A stretch of 39,785 nt of DNA from Candidatus Iainarchaeum sp. (GCA_017610305.1 JAFCCJ010000004.1:1-39785); one strand, 5' to 3'; counted from the first letter of the stretch, positions 16,217 through 23,162 are shown. The notes: generated by a model not told the origin, from the letters alone. Made by a program: numbers and translations.

Positions 16217-16960
16217 TTAAATTCTTTCCACAAGGATATTGTCAAAATAGCTGCCCTTATTTCCCCAGTTGTAAAGCCCGATAGCACCTGAGGCAATTCC
16301 TGGGTCACTTTCATCAAAAATCTTCTCCCCATCGAGAAAGACCTTGATATTGGTTCCTATAGCTTCAATCTTAAGCAGATAATCCTGATTCAGTTTATAT
16401 TTCACAGTATCTTCAGACAGTACCGTAAAATTCCCATTAACATTCTTCACCAATCTCCTGTATTTCCTCTGCCGATCCATTGAAAAGCGGTAATAATTAT
16501 CGGCATTTTTGTACCTAAACATGACACCAATGGCATCATCATCTGTTGACCTCAAAGTAAGGTAAATTGTGTAATCCCTCCAGTCACTTTCCCCAGCCCA
16601 TGCATAGGTCCCGTGCATTTCTATCGACTTTCCGCCGTCCCTAATGTTGGAGTATTGCTGCAGTTCACCATTCAAAACCCGCCATTTTGATGGGGCTCCT
16701 TTGTTCCCCTCATCAACAACAGCCCATGAATCCATCGTCCCTGATTCAAAATCATCCATCAGGAGGATTTTATCCCCTCCCTTATCGCCACCCATCTCCT
16801 CATAAAGCTCATCAATCGACCGTTGGGCATTTTCCTTGGCGGTATTTGCCATATAGAACATAAGCCCTGCAACCGTACTTACAACCAACAATGCCCCGGC
16901 AATCAGCATCAGATACTCCAATGAACTTTGCCCCTTTGTTCTGAACTTCATTTGAACCAT
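16217..16960 (-). CDS. Pilin-like protein with class III signal peptide and lectin-type domain
   Basis: The N-terminus is a class III (type IV pilin-like) signal: a short basic leader, the cleavage motif KGQSSLEYLM and a hydrophobic helix LIAGALLVVSTVAGLMFYM. Cleavage by the archaeal prepilin peptidase should fall just before QSSLEY. After a linker (about residues 40-65) comes a beta-sandwich of the concanavalin/LamG (DUF1080-like) type: DDFESGTMDSWAVVDEG, WRDYTIYLTLRSTDDDAIGVMFRY, YYRFSMDRQRKYRRLVK and GAIGLYNWGNKGSYFDNILVERI. The ATG at 16960 lies about 25 bases from a reverse-strand TTTTTAT element; TTG 16981 and GTG 16972 are unlikely starts. A surface adhesin or sugar-binding pilin is the likely role. 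Confidence 0.82.
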   Translation of the reverse strand: MVQMKFRTKGQSSLEYLMLIAGALLVVSTVAGLMFYMANTAKENAQRSIDELYEEMGGDKGGDKILLMDDFESGTMDSWAVVDEGNKGAPSKWRVLNGELQQYSNIRDGGKSIEMHGTYAWAGESDWRDYTIYLTLRSTDDDAIGVMFRYKNADNYYRFSMDRQRKYRRLVKNVNGNFTVLSEDTVKYKLNQDYLLKIEAIGTNIKVFLDGEKIFDESDPGIASGAIGLYNWGNKGSYFDNILVERI

Positions 16961-17058
16961 TCTAATAACCACTTTATACAATAAAAAGGTTTTTATCCTG
17001 CGTTAGAAATGGGTCCGAGCAGTAAAGCATTAAATACTTCGAGAGTTTTAATATTCTT

Positions 17059-17298
17059 ATGCCTGCAAAAAAACCCTACAACTACAGGGTAGTTAATTCC
17101 CATAAAGGCAAATTTAAACAAGATCGAAGGGAATTAAACCCGAAAGCAAGGGAAAAAATGTCGGGTGTGCAAAAAGGAAAAGACATTGGCGGATCTGCCA
17201 GGGATTTATATGAGAACAGGGGGCCAAAATTTAGGGAAGAATCAAAAAGAAATCCTGAAAGAAAGTTAGGAAAAGCATATGTCTTAAAAAAGAAATAA
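17059..17298 (+). CDS. Small highly basic protein of unknown function
   Basis: This 79-residue protein is very basic, opening MPAKKPYNYRVVNSHKGKFK and closing RKLGKAYVLKKK. The middle contains GGSARDLYENRGPKFREESK. Part of this, GSARDLYENRG, resembles GTTEKLFENKG in the basic protein at 11290. ATTAAATAC, centred 26 bases before the ATG, predicts a leaderless transcript, which supports its being real. An oligo-T tract follows. Function is unknown; nucleic-acid binding is a guess from charge. Confidence 0.6.
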   Translation: MPAKKPYNYRVVNSHKGKFKQDRRELNPKAREKMSGVQKGKDIGGSARDLYENRGPKFREESKRNPERKLGKAYVLKKK

Positions 17299-17303
17299 TT
17301 TAG

Positions 17304-17309
17304 TTTTTT
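17304..17309 (+). terminator. Oligo-T terminator candidate
   Basis: Six consecutive T lie 5 bases after the stop codon of the 79-residue basic protein and just before the TATA box of the next gene. Confidence 0.4.
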
Positions 17310-17348
17310 GCAAAGCTTTTTATATAACCAAGTACATTAATTCCTGAC

Positions 17349-17552
17349 ATGGGAAAGGAATTCAAGAAATCAAAATTTTACCAAATGTCGGCATATCTCT
17401 GGATAGGGTTTGCAATAATCCTTCTTGTGATTCAGGTCGTCCCTTTTGCGATGGGAATAATTGAAGAGCCAAACATTTTCTTCACTATTCTGACTTCCCT
17501 TGCATTAATTATGTTTGGAATCTCACTGGTTCTGGCTAAATTATATGAGTGA
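17349..17552 (+). CDS. Small two-helix membrane protein
   Basis: The 67 residues hold a charged start (MGKEFKKSKFYQ), two transmembrane helices (about residues 15-36 and 44-64) and a short charged end. The loop between them is IIEEPN. No functional motif is seen and the family is not recognised. TTTTATATA lies 26-27 bases before the ATG, again a leaderless arrangement. The stop codon is directly followed by the stop codon of convergent panB. Confidence 0.6.
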   Translation: MGKEFKKSKFYQMSAYLWIGFAIILLVIQVVPFAMGIIEEPNIFFTILTSLALIMFGISLVLAKLYE

Positions 17553-18311
17553 TTAGCGGTAGCTGAATTCTTCAGAGGGGAATTTTCCGCCTTTAACTTC
17601 ATCCCTGAAACTTTTCACCGCATTTTTAATCTCATTCCCTAAATCAGCATACTGCTTTGCGAACTTTGGATTTTTGCCATTGGTTAAACCAAGGACATCA
17701 CTCAGCACCAAAACCTGCCCGTCGCAATATTTTCCAGCACCAATTCCGATTGTGGGAATTTTCACCGATTCAGTAATTTCCTTCGCGAGCGAGGAAGGAA
17801 TACATTCAAGCACAAGAGAAAAACACCCTGCCTTTTCCAGCGCGCTGGCTTCATCTTTCAATCGCTCAGCGTCTCCGCTTTCCTTACCCTGCACTTTGTA
17901 CTGCTCCGCAGTTTGCGGGGTTAACCCAATATGGCCCATAACCTCAATCCCCTTCTCGTGCAATGCCTCAACAACTTCAATCTTCGCTCCCTCAATTTTC
18001 ACCCCATGCGCACCTGTCCCAAGAAATTTCTTTGCATTAATTACTGCAAGCGAGGGATTTGTGTAGGTGTTTATTGGCATATCTCCAATGATTGGGGTAT
18101 TGGCTGCCCCCCTTGCAACCGCGCGGGTGTGGTGAAGCATCTCCTCAAGGGAAATTGATTTAGTATCGGTATAACCCAAAACACAATTTGCCAAACTATC
18201 TCCGACAAGAATCAGTTCAATTCCTGCTTCCTCGAGAAAGTGCGCAGTGGTAGCATCATAAGCGGTGAGCACTGCAAATTTTTCGCCTTTTTTCAGCTGG
18301 ATTTCAACCAT
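17553..18311 (-). CDS. panB: 3-methyl-2-oxobutanoate hydroxymethyltransferase (PanB)
   Basis: PanB adds a hydroxymethyl group from methylene-tetrahydrofolate to 2-ketoisovalerate, giving ketopantoate for coenzyme A synthesis. The 252-residue sequence has the family blocks VLTAYDATTAHFLEEAGIELI, VGDSLANCVLGYTDTKSISL, the active-site region HTRAVARGA, GAHGVKIEGA, MGHIGLTPQ and the catalytic-Glu region LVLECIPSSLAKEIT, ending TIGIGAGKYCDGQVLVLSDVLGL. Length is normal. Its substrate is the IlvD product of the valine pathway encoded further on in this window, though panB is on the opposite strand. The exchanger gene lies 88 bases upstream on the same strand. Confidence 0.95.
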   Translation of the reverse strand: MVEIQLKKGEKFAVLTAYDATTAHFLEEAGIELILVGDSLANCVLGYTDTKSISLEEMLHHTRAVARGAANTPIIGDMPINTYTNPSLAVINAKKFLGTGAHGVKIEGAKIEVVEALHEKGIEVMGHIGLTPQTAEQYKVQGKESGDAERLKDEASALEKAGCFSLVLECIPSSLAKEITESVKIPTIGIGAGKYCDGQVLVLSDVLGLTNGKNPKFAKQYADLGNEIKNAVKSFRDEVKGGKFPSEEFSYR

Positions 18312-18399
18312 AGATATGATTAGAAATAATTCGCTTTAAATAATAATTCATGGATGCAAAAAAAGAAAAGTCATTTGACGAATTAGTGTGGGGAAATAC

Positions 18400-19353
18400 T
18401 CAATATAAGAGAGCAGCTATTACAATATACAAAAGTATGAGAAAAACTGCTTCATGCTTCTTTATGTCAAACTTGTTCGGGATTCTGAAAAGGAAAGGGT
18501 CGAACCAAATTATTATCATAAAAAAGATTACAAGGAGTGCGACAATGGGGAGCAGAAGATTTATCACATGCTGGCTTATGTTGAGTGGATAAAAAATAGC
18601 TATAAGGCCCACAATAAACGGCACTGACACACGCGTATCCCCTATTAGATTGCTGAAGGAAAGTCCGATATTCCCCCTTCTGCTGGCCAAAACCATTACA
18701 CTGGTTTCAGGTAGAATTGCTGCAAGGCCAACTATGATTACCCCTGCAAAGGTTTCTGTAAGAGAAAACTGATTCATTATGCCTTTTGCACCAGTAACAA
18801 CAAGCTCGGCCCCAAAAAACATGACAACAAGAGATATTATGGCAATTAAAGCTATTTTTGCTAGATCGACATTTTCTGGTTTTATTTTTTTGGTTTCTTC
18901 CCTGTGCAGGTTGAATGCATAGAATCCAAAAACAAGTATCAGAATCAAACCATCAACATTGCTCAACAGACCATCCGCCATCAAAAGAACCGTGATAAGT
19001 GAGGAGACACACAAAAACAAGGCATCCCTTTTCACCAATGCAGTTTTCCTTATGATAAATTTCCTCCCAAGCAAGACAGTTATGCCCAGAGCAAGTGTAA
19101 GATTGCCAATGGTATTGCCCAGATTGTTCAAATAAACAAAAGATTCTAATCCATTTAAGATTGAGCTTATGGAAATAAACAGATTTGGCAGGCCGGTAAT
19201 CAAAGGCAGCAGAAGCACACCAACAACAGGAATAGGAATTTTGTTTCCTCTAATAAGCTTACTTGCATACTGAACAAGAATGTCAGCTGTTTTGAATATC
19301 AGCAAAGAGCCTATTATGAGCATTGCCACCGAAACAAAGAAGTCAAACAGCAT
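18400..19353 (-). CDS. Divergent CaCA-type cation exchanger
   Basis: The 317-residue protein has about ten hydrophobic helices in two halves, the arrangement of the Ca2+/cation antiporter family (YrbG/NCX_Mj type). The alpha-2 repeat keeps its glutamate (GLAAILPETSVMVLASRRG). The alpha-1 repeat reads ITGLPNLFISISS where the family normally has GTSLPELxxS, so the ion-binding Glu is replaced by Asn. The second half of each repeat is also altered (NTIGNLTLALG and NLIGDTRVSVP instead of GSNxxN). Transport may use different ions or stoichiometry, or be lost. A reverse-strand TTATTAATAA lies about 26 bases before the start. Confidence 0.8.
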   Translation of the reverse strand: MLFDFFVSVAMLIIGSLLIFKTADILVQYASKLIRGNKIPIPVVGVLLLPLITGLPNLFISISSILNGLESFVYLNNLGNTIGNLTLALGITVLLGRKFIIRKTALVKRDALFLCVSSLITVLLMADGLLSNVDGLILILVFGFYAFNLHREETKKIKPENVDLAKIALIAIISLVVMFFGAELVVTGAKGIMNQFSLTETFAGVIIVGLAAILPETSVMVLASRRGNIGLSFSNLIGDTRVSVPFIVGLIAIFYPLNISQHVINLLLPIVALLVIFFMIIIWFDPFLFRIPNKFDIKKHEAVFLILLYIVIAALLY

Positions 19354-19385
19354 ACTTCAATTATATTTATTTCTTATTAATAATC

Positions 19386-19406
19386 TTTGTCTCAATTAGA
19401 GACAAA
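19386..19406. promoter_or_regulatory. Perfect inverted repeat between the exchanger and ilvE promoters (operator candidate)
   Basis: Eight-base arms TTTGTCTC and GAGACAAA surround the five-base centre AATTA with no mismatch. It sits just upstream of the ilvE TATA box and just beyond the exchanger's reverse-strand TATA element. The symmetry and location fit a dimeric repressor or activator site serving one or both genes. Confidence 0.5.
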
Positions 19407-19425
19407 ATAGACCGAGAGCAAACGA

Positions 19426-19434
19426 TTTATATAC
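19426..19434 (+). promoter_or_regulatory. TATA box of ilvE
   Basis: TTTATATAC predicts transcription near 19456. The gene start at 19474 then has an 18-base leader carrying AAGGTG five bases before the ATG, so ilvE is translated from a Shine-Dalgarno rather than leaderless. Confidence 0.5.
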
Positions 19435-19473
19435 TTTTTAATACTCCCAATTAATACTGTTTAAGGTGCTTTT

Positions 19474-20385
19474 ATGGAAGAGGTTGAATTTATCTGGATG
19501 GACGGGGAGTTTGTAAAGTGGAAGGACGCAACCACTCATATACTTACCCACAGCCTCCACTACGGAACTGCTGTTTTTGAGGGTGTTCGAGCTTATGAAA
19601 CCCCTAAAGGCCCGGCAATATTTCGGCTTAAGGACCACACAAAAAGGCTGCTGAAATCTGCAAAGATTATGCAGATGGAAGTGCCAAATACTTATGATGA
19701 AATTTTTGAGGCATGCAAGCAAATTGTCACCAAAAACAACCTGAAAGAATGTTATATCCGCCCGCTTATTTACTACGGCTATGGGAAGATGGGTCTGGAT
19801 ACTGTAAATGCAAAAGTCAATGTTTCAGTCGCGGCTTGGCCATGGGGCGCATATTTGGGGGAAGAGGGAATAAAGAACGGCATAAGTGTGAGGATGTCCT
19901 CTTACAAAAGGCATTTTGTAAAGGAGGAGCTTGCGCATAGCAAAACCACAGGGCATTACACAATCTCCACCATTGCAAAAATGGAGGCATTGAACACAGG
20001 CTATGAAGAGGCGATTATGGAGGATTTGGAGGGAAATATTTGTGAATGCACAGGGGAGAACCTATTCATAGTAAAAGATTCCAAACTTATAACCCCCACA
20101 ACTAAATCTGCTTTGGTTGGAATTACAAGGGATTCGGTAATGAAGATTGCAAAGGATGAGGGAATTGAAGTTAGTGAGGAAACTTTTGACAAAGAAACTT
20201 TGTATGCTGCTGATGAGGCATTTATGACAGGCACCGCCGCTGAAATGACTCCAATTCGCAAGATTGACGGCAAGGATATTGACGATGGAAAGCCAGGACC
20301 AATCACAAAAAAACTGCGGGAAAAATACTTCGATATAATCCATGGCGAGGATTTGAAGTACGAGGAATGGCTGGACTATTGTTAG
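19474..20385 (+). CDS. ilvE: Branched-chain amino acid aminotransferase
   Basis: This class IV PLP enzyme makes the last step of leucine, isoleucine and valine synthesis, transferring the amino group of glutamate. The 303-residue sequence opens FIWMDGEFVKWKDATTHILT and has HYGTAVFEGVRAYET, the active-site strand YIRPLIYYGYGKMGL, the Schiff-base lysine in SKTTGHY (Lys157) and CECTGENLFIVKDSKLITP. A late ETLYAADEAFMTGTAAEMTP block completes the fold. It lies about 3.5 kb upstream of the leuA operon on the same strand but separated from it by two reverse-strand genes, so it has its own promoter and a palindromic operator candidate. Confidence 0.95.
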   Translation: MEEVEFIWMDGEFVKWKDATTHILTHSLHYGTAVFEGVRAYETPKGPAIFRLKDHTKRLLKSAKIMQMEVPNTYDEIFEACKQIVTKNNLKECYIRPLIYYGYGKMGLDTVNAKVNVSVAAWPWGAYLGEEGIKNGISVRMSSYKRHFVKEELAHSKTTGHYTISTIAKMEALNTGYEEAIMEDLEGNICECTGENLFIVKDSKLITPTTKSALVGITRDSVMKIAKDEGIEVSEETFDKETLYAADEAFMTGTAAEMTPIRKIDGKDIDDGKPGPITKKLREKYFDIIHGEDLKYEEWLDYC

Positions 20386-20393
20386 GTGCTTAC

Positions 20394-20789
20394 TTGAAAC
20401 CCGGAACTAAAAGGCCAGTATTTAATATTGTTCATTTACGAAAACCGAGGTTAACCCTTAAGAGATTTACTGGAAAAACCTATAGGCAAAGAACCAGTGC
20501 CAGAAATGCACTTAGGGCTATTGCAGATATTGAAAACGAGCTTAAAGAAAGGTCTGGAAGTTTATTGGCGATGGGAAAAGAATATTCTGGATTGAAAGAG
20601 GCTACAAACGACATCTTAGAAATGAGAGATCTTGTGCCAGAACAAAAGATTGAATTGATAATAGATTTGGAAGAACTTTCAAAAAAAGCCAAGACATTAA
20701 CCTCCCAACAAATAAAGGCTTTTGAAGCGAGAATATTGCAATTTTTTCTAGAGAATTTAGAATCCGGTAAAATATCAATAAGAAAATAG
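20394..20789 (+). CDS. Charged helical protein of unknown function (probable TTG start)
   Basis: AGGTG at 20384-20388 overlaps the ilvE stop codon and lies five bases before a TTG at 20394, giving about 131 residues. An in-frame ATG at 20367 inside ilvE is the alternative and adds nine residues. The N-terminal part is basic (KPGTKRPVFNIVHLRKPRL); the rest is a long charged helix pair (SARNALRAIADIENELKE, EQKIELIIDLEELSKKAKT). No motif was recognised. It is probably cotranscribed with ilvE. It is A/T-richer than ilvE, which might mean recent acquisition, but this is only an impression. Confidence 0.55.
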   Translation: MKPGTKRPVFNIVHLRKPRLTLKRFTGKTYRQRTSARNALRAIADIENELKERSGSLLAMGKEYSGLKEATNDILEMRDLVPEQKIELIIDLEELSKKAKTLTSQQIKAFEARILQFFLENLESGKISIRK

Positions 20790-20804
20790 GCTTTAATATA
20801 GTTT

Positions 20805-21254
20805 TTATTCTGTAGGAACCTGCGGGCCCTGTGTTAGGGGTTCAATATCCAATGCATAAAGGAAATCCCATGCATCAGTATCCTCTGCCAAAAAATCCAG
20901 AATTTCTTTAGGGGTTGTGCTAATCAACATCTCTTCCCCATCATCAAAATCACATTGTATGGATAAGGTTTCAATATTCCGGTAAATTTCAGGAACTGCC
21001 GAGGCTTTATTTAGTGAGGTTCCAAAAACATATGCCCAAGTCCCATAAACTTCCTTTTCGGATGCTGAAACAGGCTGTGAATAGGTCACCCTGATTTCAT
21101 CTTCCGTAACCTCAACCAAGGTTACATCAATGCCTTCACTGTTAAGTTGTTCACTGATTGATTCCGCAATGTCAAAATAAGGGTCGTTATCATCAGGGCA
21201 GCCTGAAAGCAGGAGCAGTAAAAGAACAAAGCAAAACAATATCTTGAATTTCAT
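20805..21254 (-). CDS. Small lipoprotein of unknown function
   Basis: The 149 residues start with a lipoprotein signal (MKFKILFCFVLLLLLLSGC, Cys19 lipidated). The mature part is acidic, with two alpha-beta units (DVTLVEVTEDEIRVTYSQ and EIYRNIETLSIQCDFDDGE) reminiscent of small secreted ferredoxin-like domains. Its ATG overlaps the stop codon of the upstream cysteine-rich protein gene by four bases (ATGA type), so the two are translationally coupled and may act together on the cell surface. I do not recognise the family. Confidence 0.7.
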   Translation of the reverse strand: MKFKILFCFVLLLLLLSGCPDDNDPYFDIAESISEQLNSEGIDVTLVEVTEDEIRVTYSQPVSASEKEVYGTWAYVFGTSLNKASAVPEIYRNIETLSIQCDFDDGEEMLISTTPKEILDFLAEDTDAWDFLYALDIEPLTQGPQVPTE

Positions 21255-22846
21255 TCCACATCACCAAACCCTTTTATGTATTCAGTATCCGGCGCGCTTG
21301 TTGCCCATAGCAAGCCAGGCTCACCATAATAAACCCCGCCTTCCCTAATCACCTGATCTGCAAATGCTTCAAATCCCTCATCTGCTGAGTGACATGTATG
21401 GTTGTAATAAATATCAAGCGCGATACTGACCTCGGAGTTTGCCTTTAATCTTGCATCCTTTTCGCTCATCCCTTGCCGCATATACCATGCCTTTCTTGCT
21501 CTTGCAAGATGGATAGCAACATCATCAGCTCCCTGGTCCTCAATTGAAGGTTCACTTGCATGCGAGAAATAGGAAACAGCCCCCACATCAGGGTCTGTTA
21601 TTGCCGAAAAAATTGCATCAGACCTTGTTTCATCTGGCTCATCAAGCTTATAGCCCTGATCAAGCATAGTTACCTCATAACCAAGGGCTTTGTAAAATGC
21701 AACAGAATAATGCACTTTCTTAAGAATCCAAATCCTTTCCCTGCCACTTGTAATTGTCCCATTTATCAAAACATATGCCTTCTTGCCCTGCCCAATGTCG
21801 CTGGTAAATTCGTCAACATCAAGTCCAAGCCAGAATTTAATCTTTGCCTTGGTTTTTTCATCAATTTCCGGAATATTAGGATTTTCAGGATGCATTTCAT
21901 CCCCAAACCTATCTTGTAATTCCTCCAAATCCGGAATTCGTATATCTGCCTCCATACACACTCCGTCAAAGCAAACCTTGCCTTCACCGCAACCAGAATC
22001 AACAACGCATTCGCCAGTTATTTCAGGAAGGCAGAGCCCCTCTAAACATGTTTCCCCTTCATCACAGTCAGAATCATTAACACAATCGGTTGCAACTTCA
22101 CAATAGCCCTTAACACATTGAAAGCCACTGCTGCACGCATCATCCATTTTGCACTCCGGGCCCCAACACCAACCAAAGTAACAACTCTCTCCTGCTGAAC
22201 AACTGCCATCTTCTGAACAATCGGTCCCTGTCTTGTAACACGCATCCTCAAAGCATTCAAATCCTTCCCTGCACATTGTGTGCGGACAGCCCTGCAATCG
22301 GCTGCACATGCCATATTTACATTCATAATGCGCAGGGCATTGGCTGTTTCCCTCACAAATAATTTCTATCGGTTGGCAGTATCCTTTAATACAATCAAAT
22401 GTATGAACCTCATACATAGCCTTCCTCTTGCAGTGGGCAGATTCATCACAAATCCAAAGGTTCATCTTACATTTCCCAGATTGAAGACTTTGATCCCAAA
22501 CACACCTTTCTGTACTTGGACAGTCCCCAAGATCCCTACATTCCTTATTTGATGGATTGCAATTAAGGCTATCTGCACAGTCTGGGTCATCACAATCATT
22601 CAACCCATCACTGTCCTCATCAACACTGCTGTGGCACATTTCATAATAATGCACTCCTACTACGCACAAAGTTTTTCCCAAGCAGTAAGTTTTTTCCTCT
22701 GACCAGTCAAAGGAAATTCCCGGTCTCGGTTCTTGGGCGTCAAGCCTGCAATCAACCTGCTTGGAACAATCGGAAGCAGATGCCGATGCAGAAATAAATA
22801 TCAGAAAAAGAAGGGAAATAATTATCGCTGTTAATTTCCTATTCAT
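21251..22846 (-). CDS. Secreted cysteine-rich protein with a caspase-like C-terminal domain
   Basis: The 531-residue product starts with a Sec signal ending ISASASAS (about residue 24). Residues 25-300 are cysteine-rich. There is one calcium-loop-like stretch (DEDSDGLNDCDDPDC) and then repeats of the form 'C...SDC..GE.C..G.C', as in Dickkopf/EGF-like extracellular modules. The C-terminal 200 residues follow the caspase-hemoglobinase (clan CD) pattern: a strand KKAYVLINGTI, a helix and YKALGYEVTMLDQ, a strand ending in His (AVSYFSHASEP, His429) and a second strand ending in Cys (IYYNHTCHSADEGF, Cys485). The His-Cys pair suggests a cysteine protease; a non-protease relative is possible. It is coupled to the lipoprotein gene. 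Confidence 0.65.
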   Translation of the reverse strand: MNRKLTAIIISLLFLIFISASASASDCSKQVDCRLDAQEPRPGISFDWSEEKTYCLGKTLCVVGVHYYEMCHSSVDEDSDGLNDCDDPDCADSLNCNPSNKECRDLGDCPSTERCVWDQSLQSGKCKMNLWICDESAHCKRKAMYEVHTFDCIKGYCQPIEIICEGNSQCPAHYECKYGMCSRLQGCPHTMCREGFECFEDACYKTGTDCSEDGSCSAGESCYFGWCWGPECKMDDACSSGFQCVKGYCEVATDCVNDSDCDEGETCLEGLCLPEITGECVVDSGCGEGKVCFDGVCMEADIRIPDLEELQDRFGDEMHPENPNIPEIDEKTKAKIKFWLGLDVDEFTSDIGQGKKAYVLINGTITSGRERIWILKKVHYSVAFYKALGYEVTMLDQGYKLDEPDETRSDAIFSAITDPDVGAVSYFSHASEPSIEDQGADDVAIHLARARKAWYMRQGMSEKDARLKANSEVSIALDIYYNHTCHSADEGFEAFADQVIREGGVYYGEPGLLWATSAPDTEYIKGFGDVE

Positions 22847-22967
22847 GAGTTTTTATAAGTGCAAAGAGCTATTTAATTCTTGCTGAATTGAAATTTTGAT
22901 TAATTTATGCGATTAATTAGCAATCGACACAATCAAAAAAATTAGCAAATTAGGCAGTATATAAACA

Positions 22968-22976
22968 TTTATAAAT
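22968..22976 (+). promoter_or_regulatory. Probable TATA box of the leu-ilv operon leader
   Basis: The 316-base stretch 22847-23162 before leuA has no long gene. It holds this TTTATAAAT box (predicted transcription near 22998), a TATATATAT run at 22990-22998 that could be an alternative box, the leader ORF, a hairpin and a second TATA-like sequence at 23131. Two copies of GATTAATT at 22898 and 22911 lie upstream and could be regulator sites, but are weak. Confidence 0.45.
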
Positions 22977-23008
22977 GATTTAAGCTACTATATATATTGT
23001 TGATTCAG

Positions 23009-23077
23009 ATGAGTAAGGATAATTTTTTGAATAAATTGCTTGTTTTGCTAGTCCTTGGTCTGATTTTGGTACTGTAA
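23009..23077 (+). CDS. Leucine-rich leader peptide of the leu-ilv operon (candidate attenuator ORF)
   Basis: A 22-codon ORF starts with ATG at 23009 and ends with TAA at 23075. After MSKDNFL the sequence is NKLLVLLVLGLILVL: nine Leu, three Val and one Ile among 22 codons. It ends 85 bases before leuA, the first gene of a nine-gene leucine/isoleucine/valine operon. A hairpin begins at the base after the stop codon. It resembles bacterial leuL/ilvL leaders in composition and place. It has no Shine-Dalgarno, which fits a short-leader transcript from the TTTATAAAT box. The alternatives are a small hydrophobic membrane peptide or a chance ORF; the match to the operon product favours a leader. Confidence 0.6.
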   Translation: MSKDNFLNKLLVLLVLGLILVL

Positions 23078-23115
23078 AGTGCCCTCTGAATCACAAACGA
23101 ATTTTAGAGGGCGTT
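23078..23115 (+). promoter_or_regulatory. Inverted repeat (RNA hairpin) after the leucine leader ORF
   Basis: GCCCTCT (23081-23087) pairs perfectly with AGAGGGC (23106-23112). Three more inner pairs (GAA with TTT, one G-U) and three outer pairs (two G-U) extend the stem to about 13 pairs around a 12-base loop. It starts directly after the stop codon of the leucine-rich ORF, so a ribosome terminating there would cover its 5' arm. A-rich rather than T-rich sequence follows, so it is not a bacterial-style intrinsic terminator. It could also be a DNA operator. Confidence 0.55.
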
Positions 23116-23130
23116 AAAAAAAGAAGAGAT

Positions 23131-23139
23131 ATCTATATA
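23131..23139 (+). promoter_or_regulatory. Possible proximal TATA box of leuA
   Basis: TCTATATAG is centred about 28 bases before the ATG at 23163, the leaderless spacing. If used, it would give a leuA transcript lacking the leader ORF and hairpin. A GAGGT Shine-Dalgarno seven bases before the same ATG argues that leuA can also be translated from a longer mRNA. Confidence 0.35.
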
Positions 23140-23162
23140 GTGGAAGAAAAGAGGTTTTGAGG

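Noticed and set aside
18311-18399. 8-codon ORF (MTFLFLHP) upstream of panB, considered as a leader peptide
   Set aside because: Too short, with no clear link between its residues and pantothenate synthesis and no hairpin after its stop codon.
18350-18592. 80-codon forward ORF starting MDAKKEKSFDELVWG
   Set aside because: Most of it lies over the 3' end of the exchanger gene in an antisense frame, it has no ribosome site, and the only TATA-like sequence (18334-18341) is too close to its start. The first 17 codons look coding-like but are too few to call.
23078-23122. Hairpin plus following A-rich tract as a classical intrinsic terminator
   Set aside because: The downstream tract is A-rich on the transcribed sense strand, not U-rich, so it does not fit either bacterial or archaeal intrinsic termination in the forward direction. 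Read on the reverse strand it would have a T-tract, but no reverse transcript is expected to end there.
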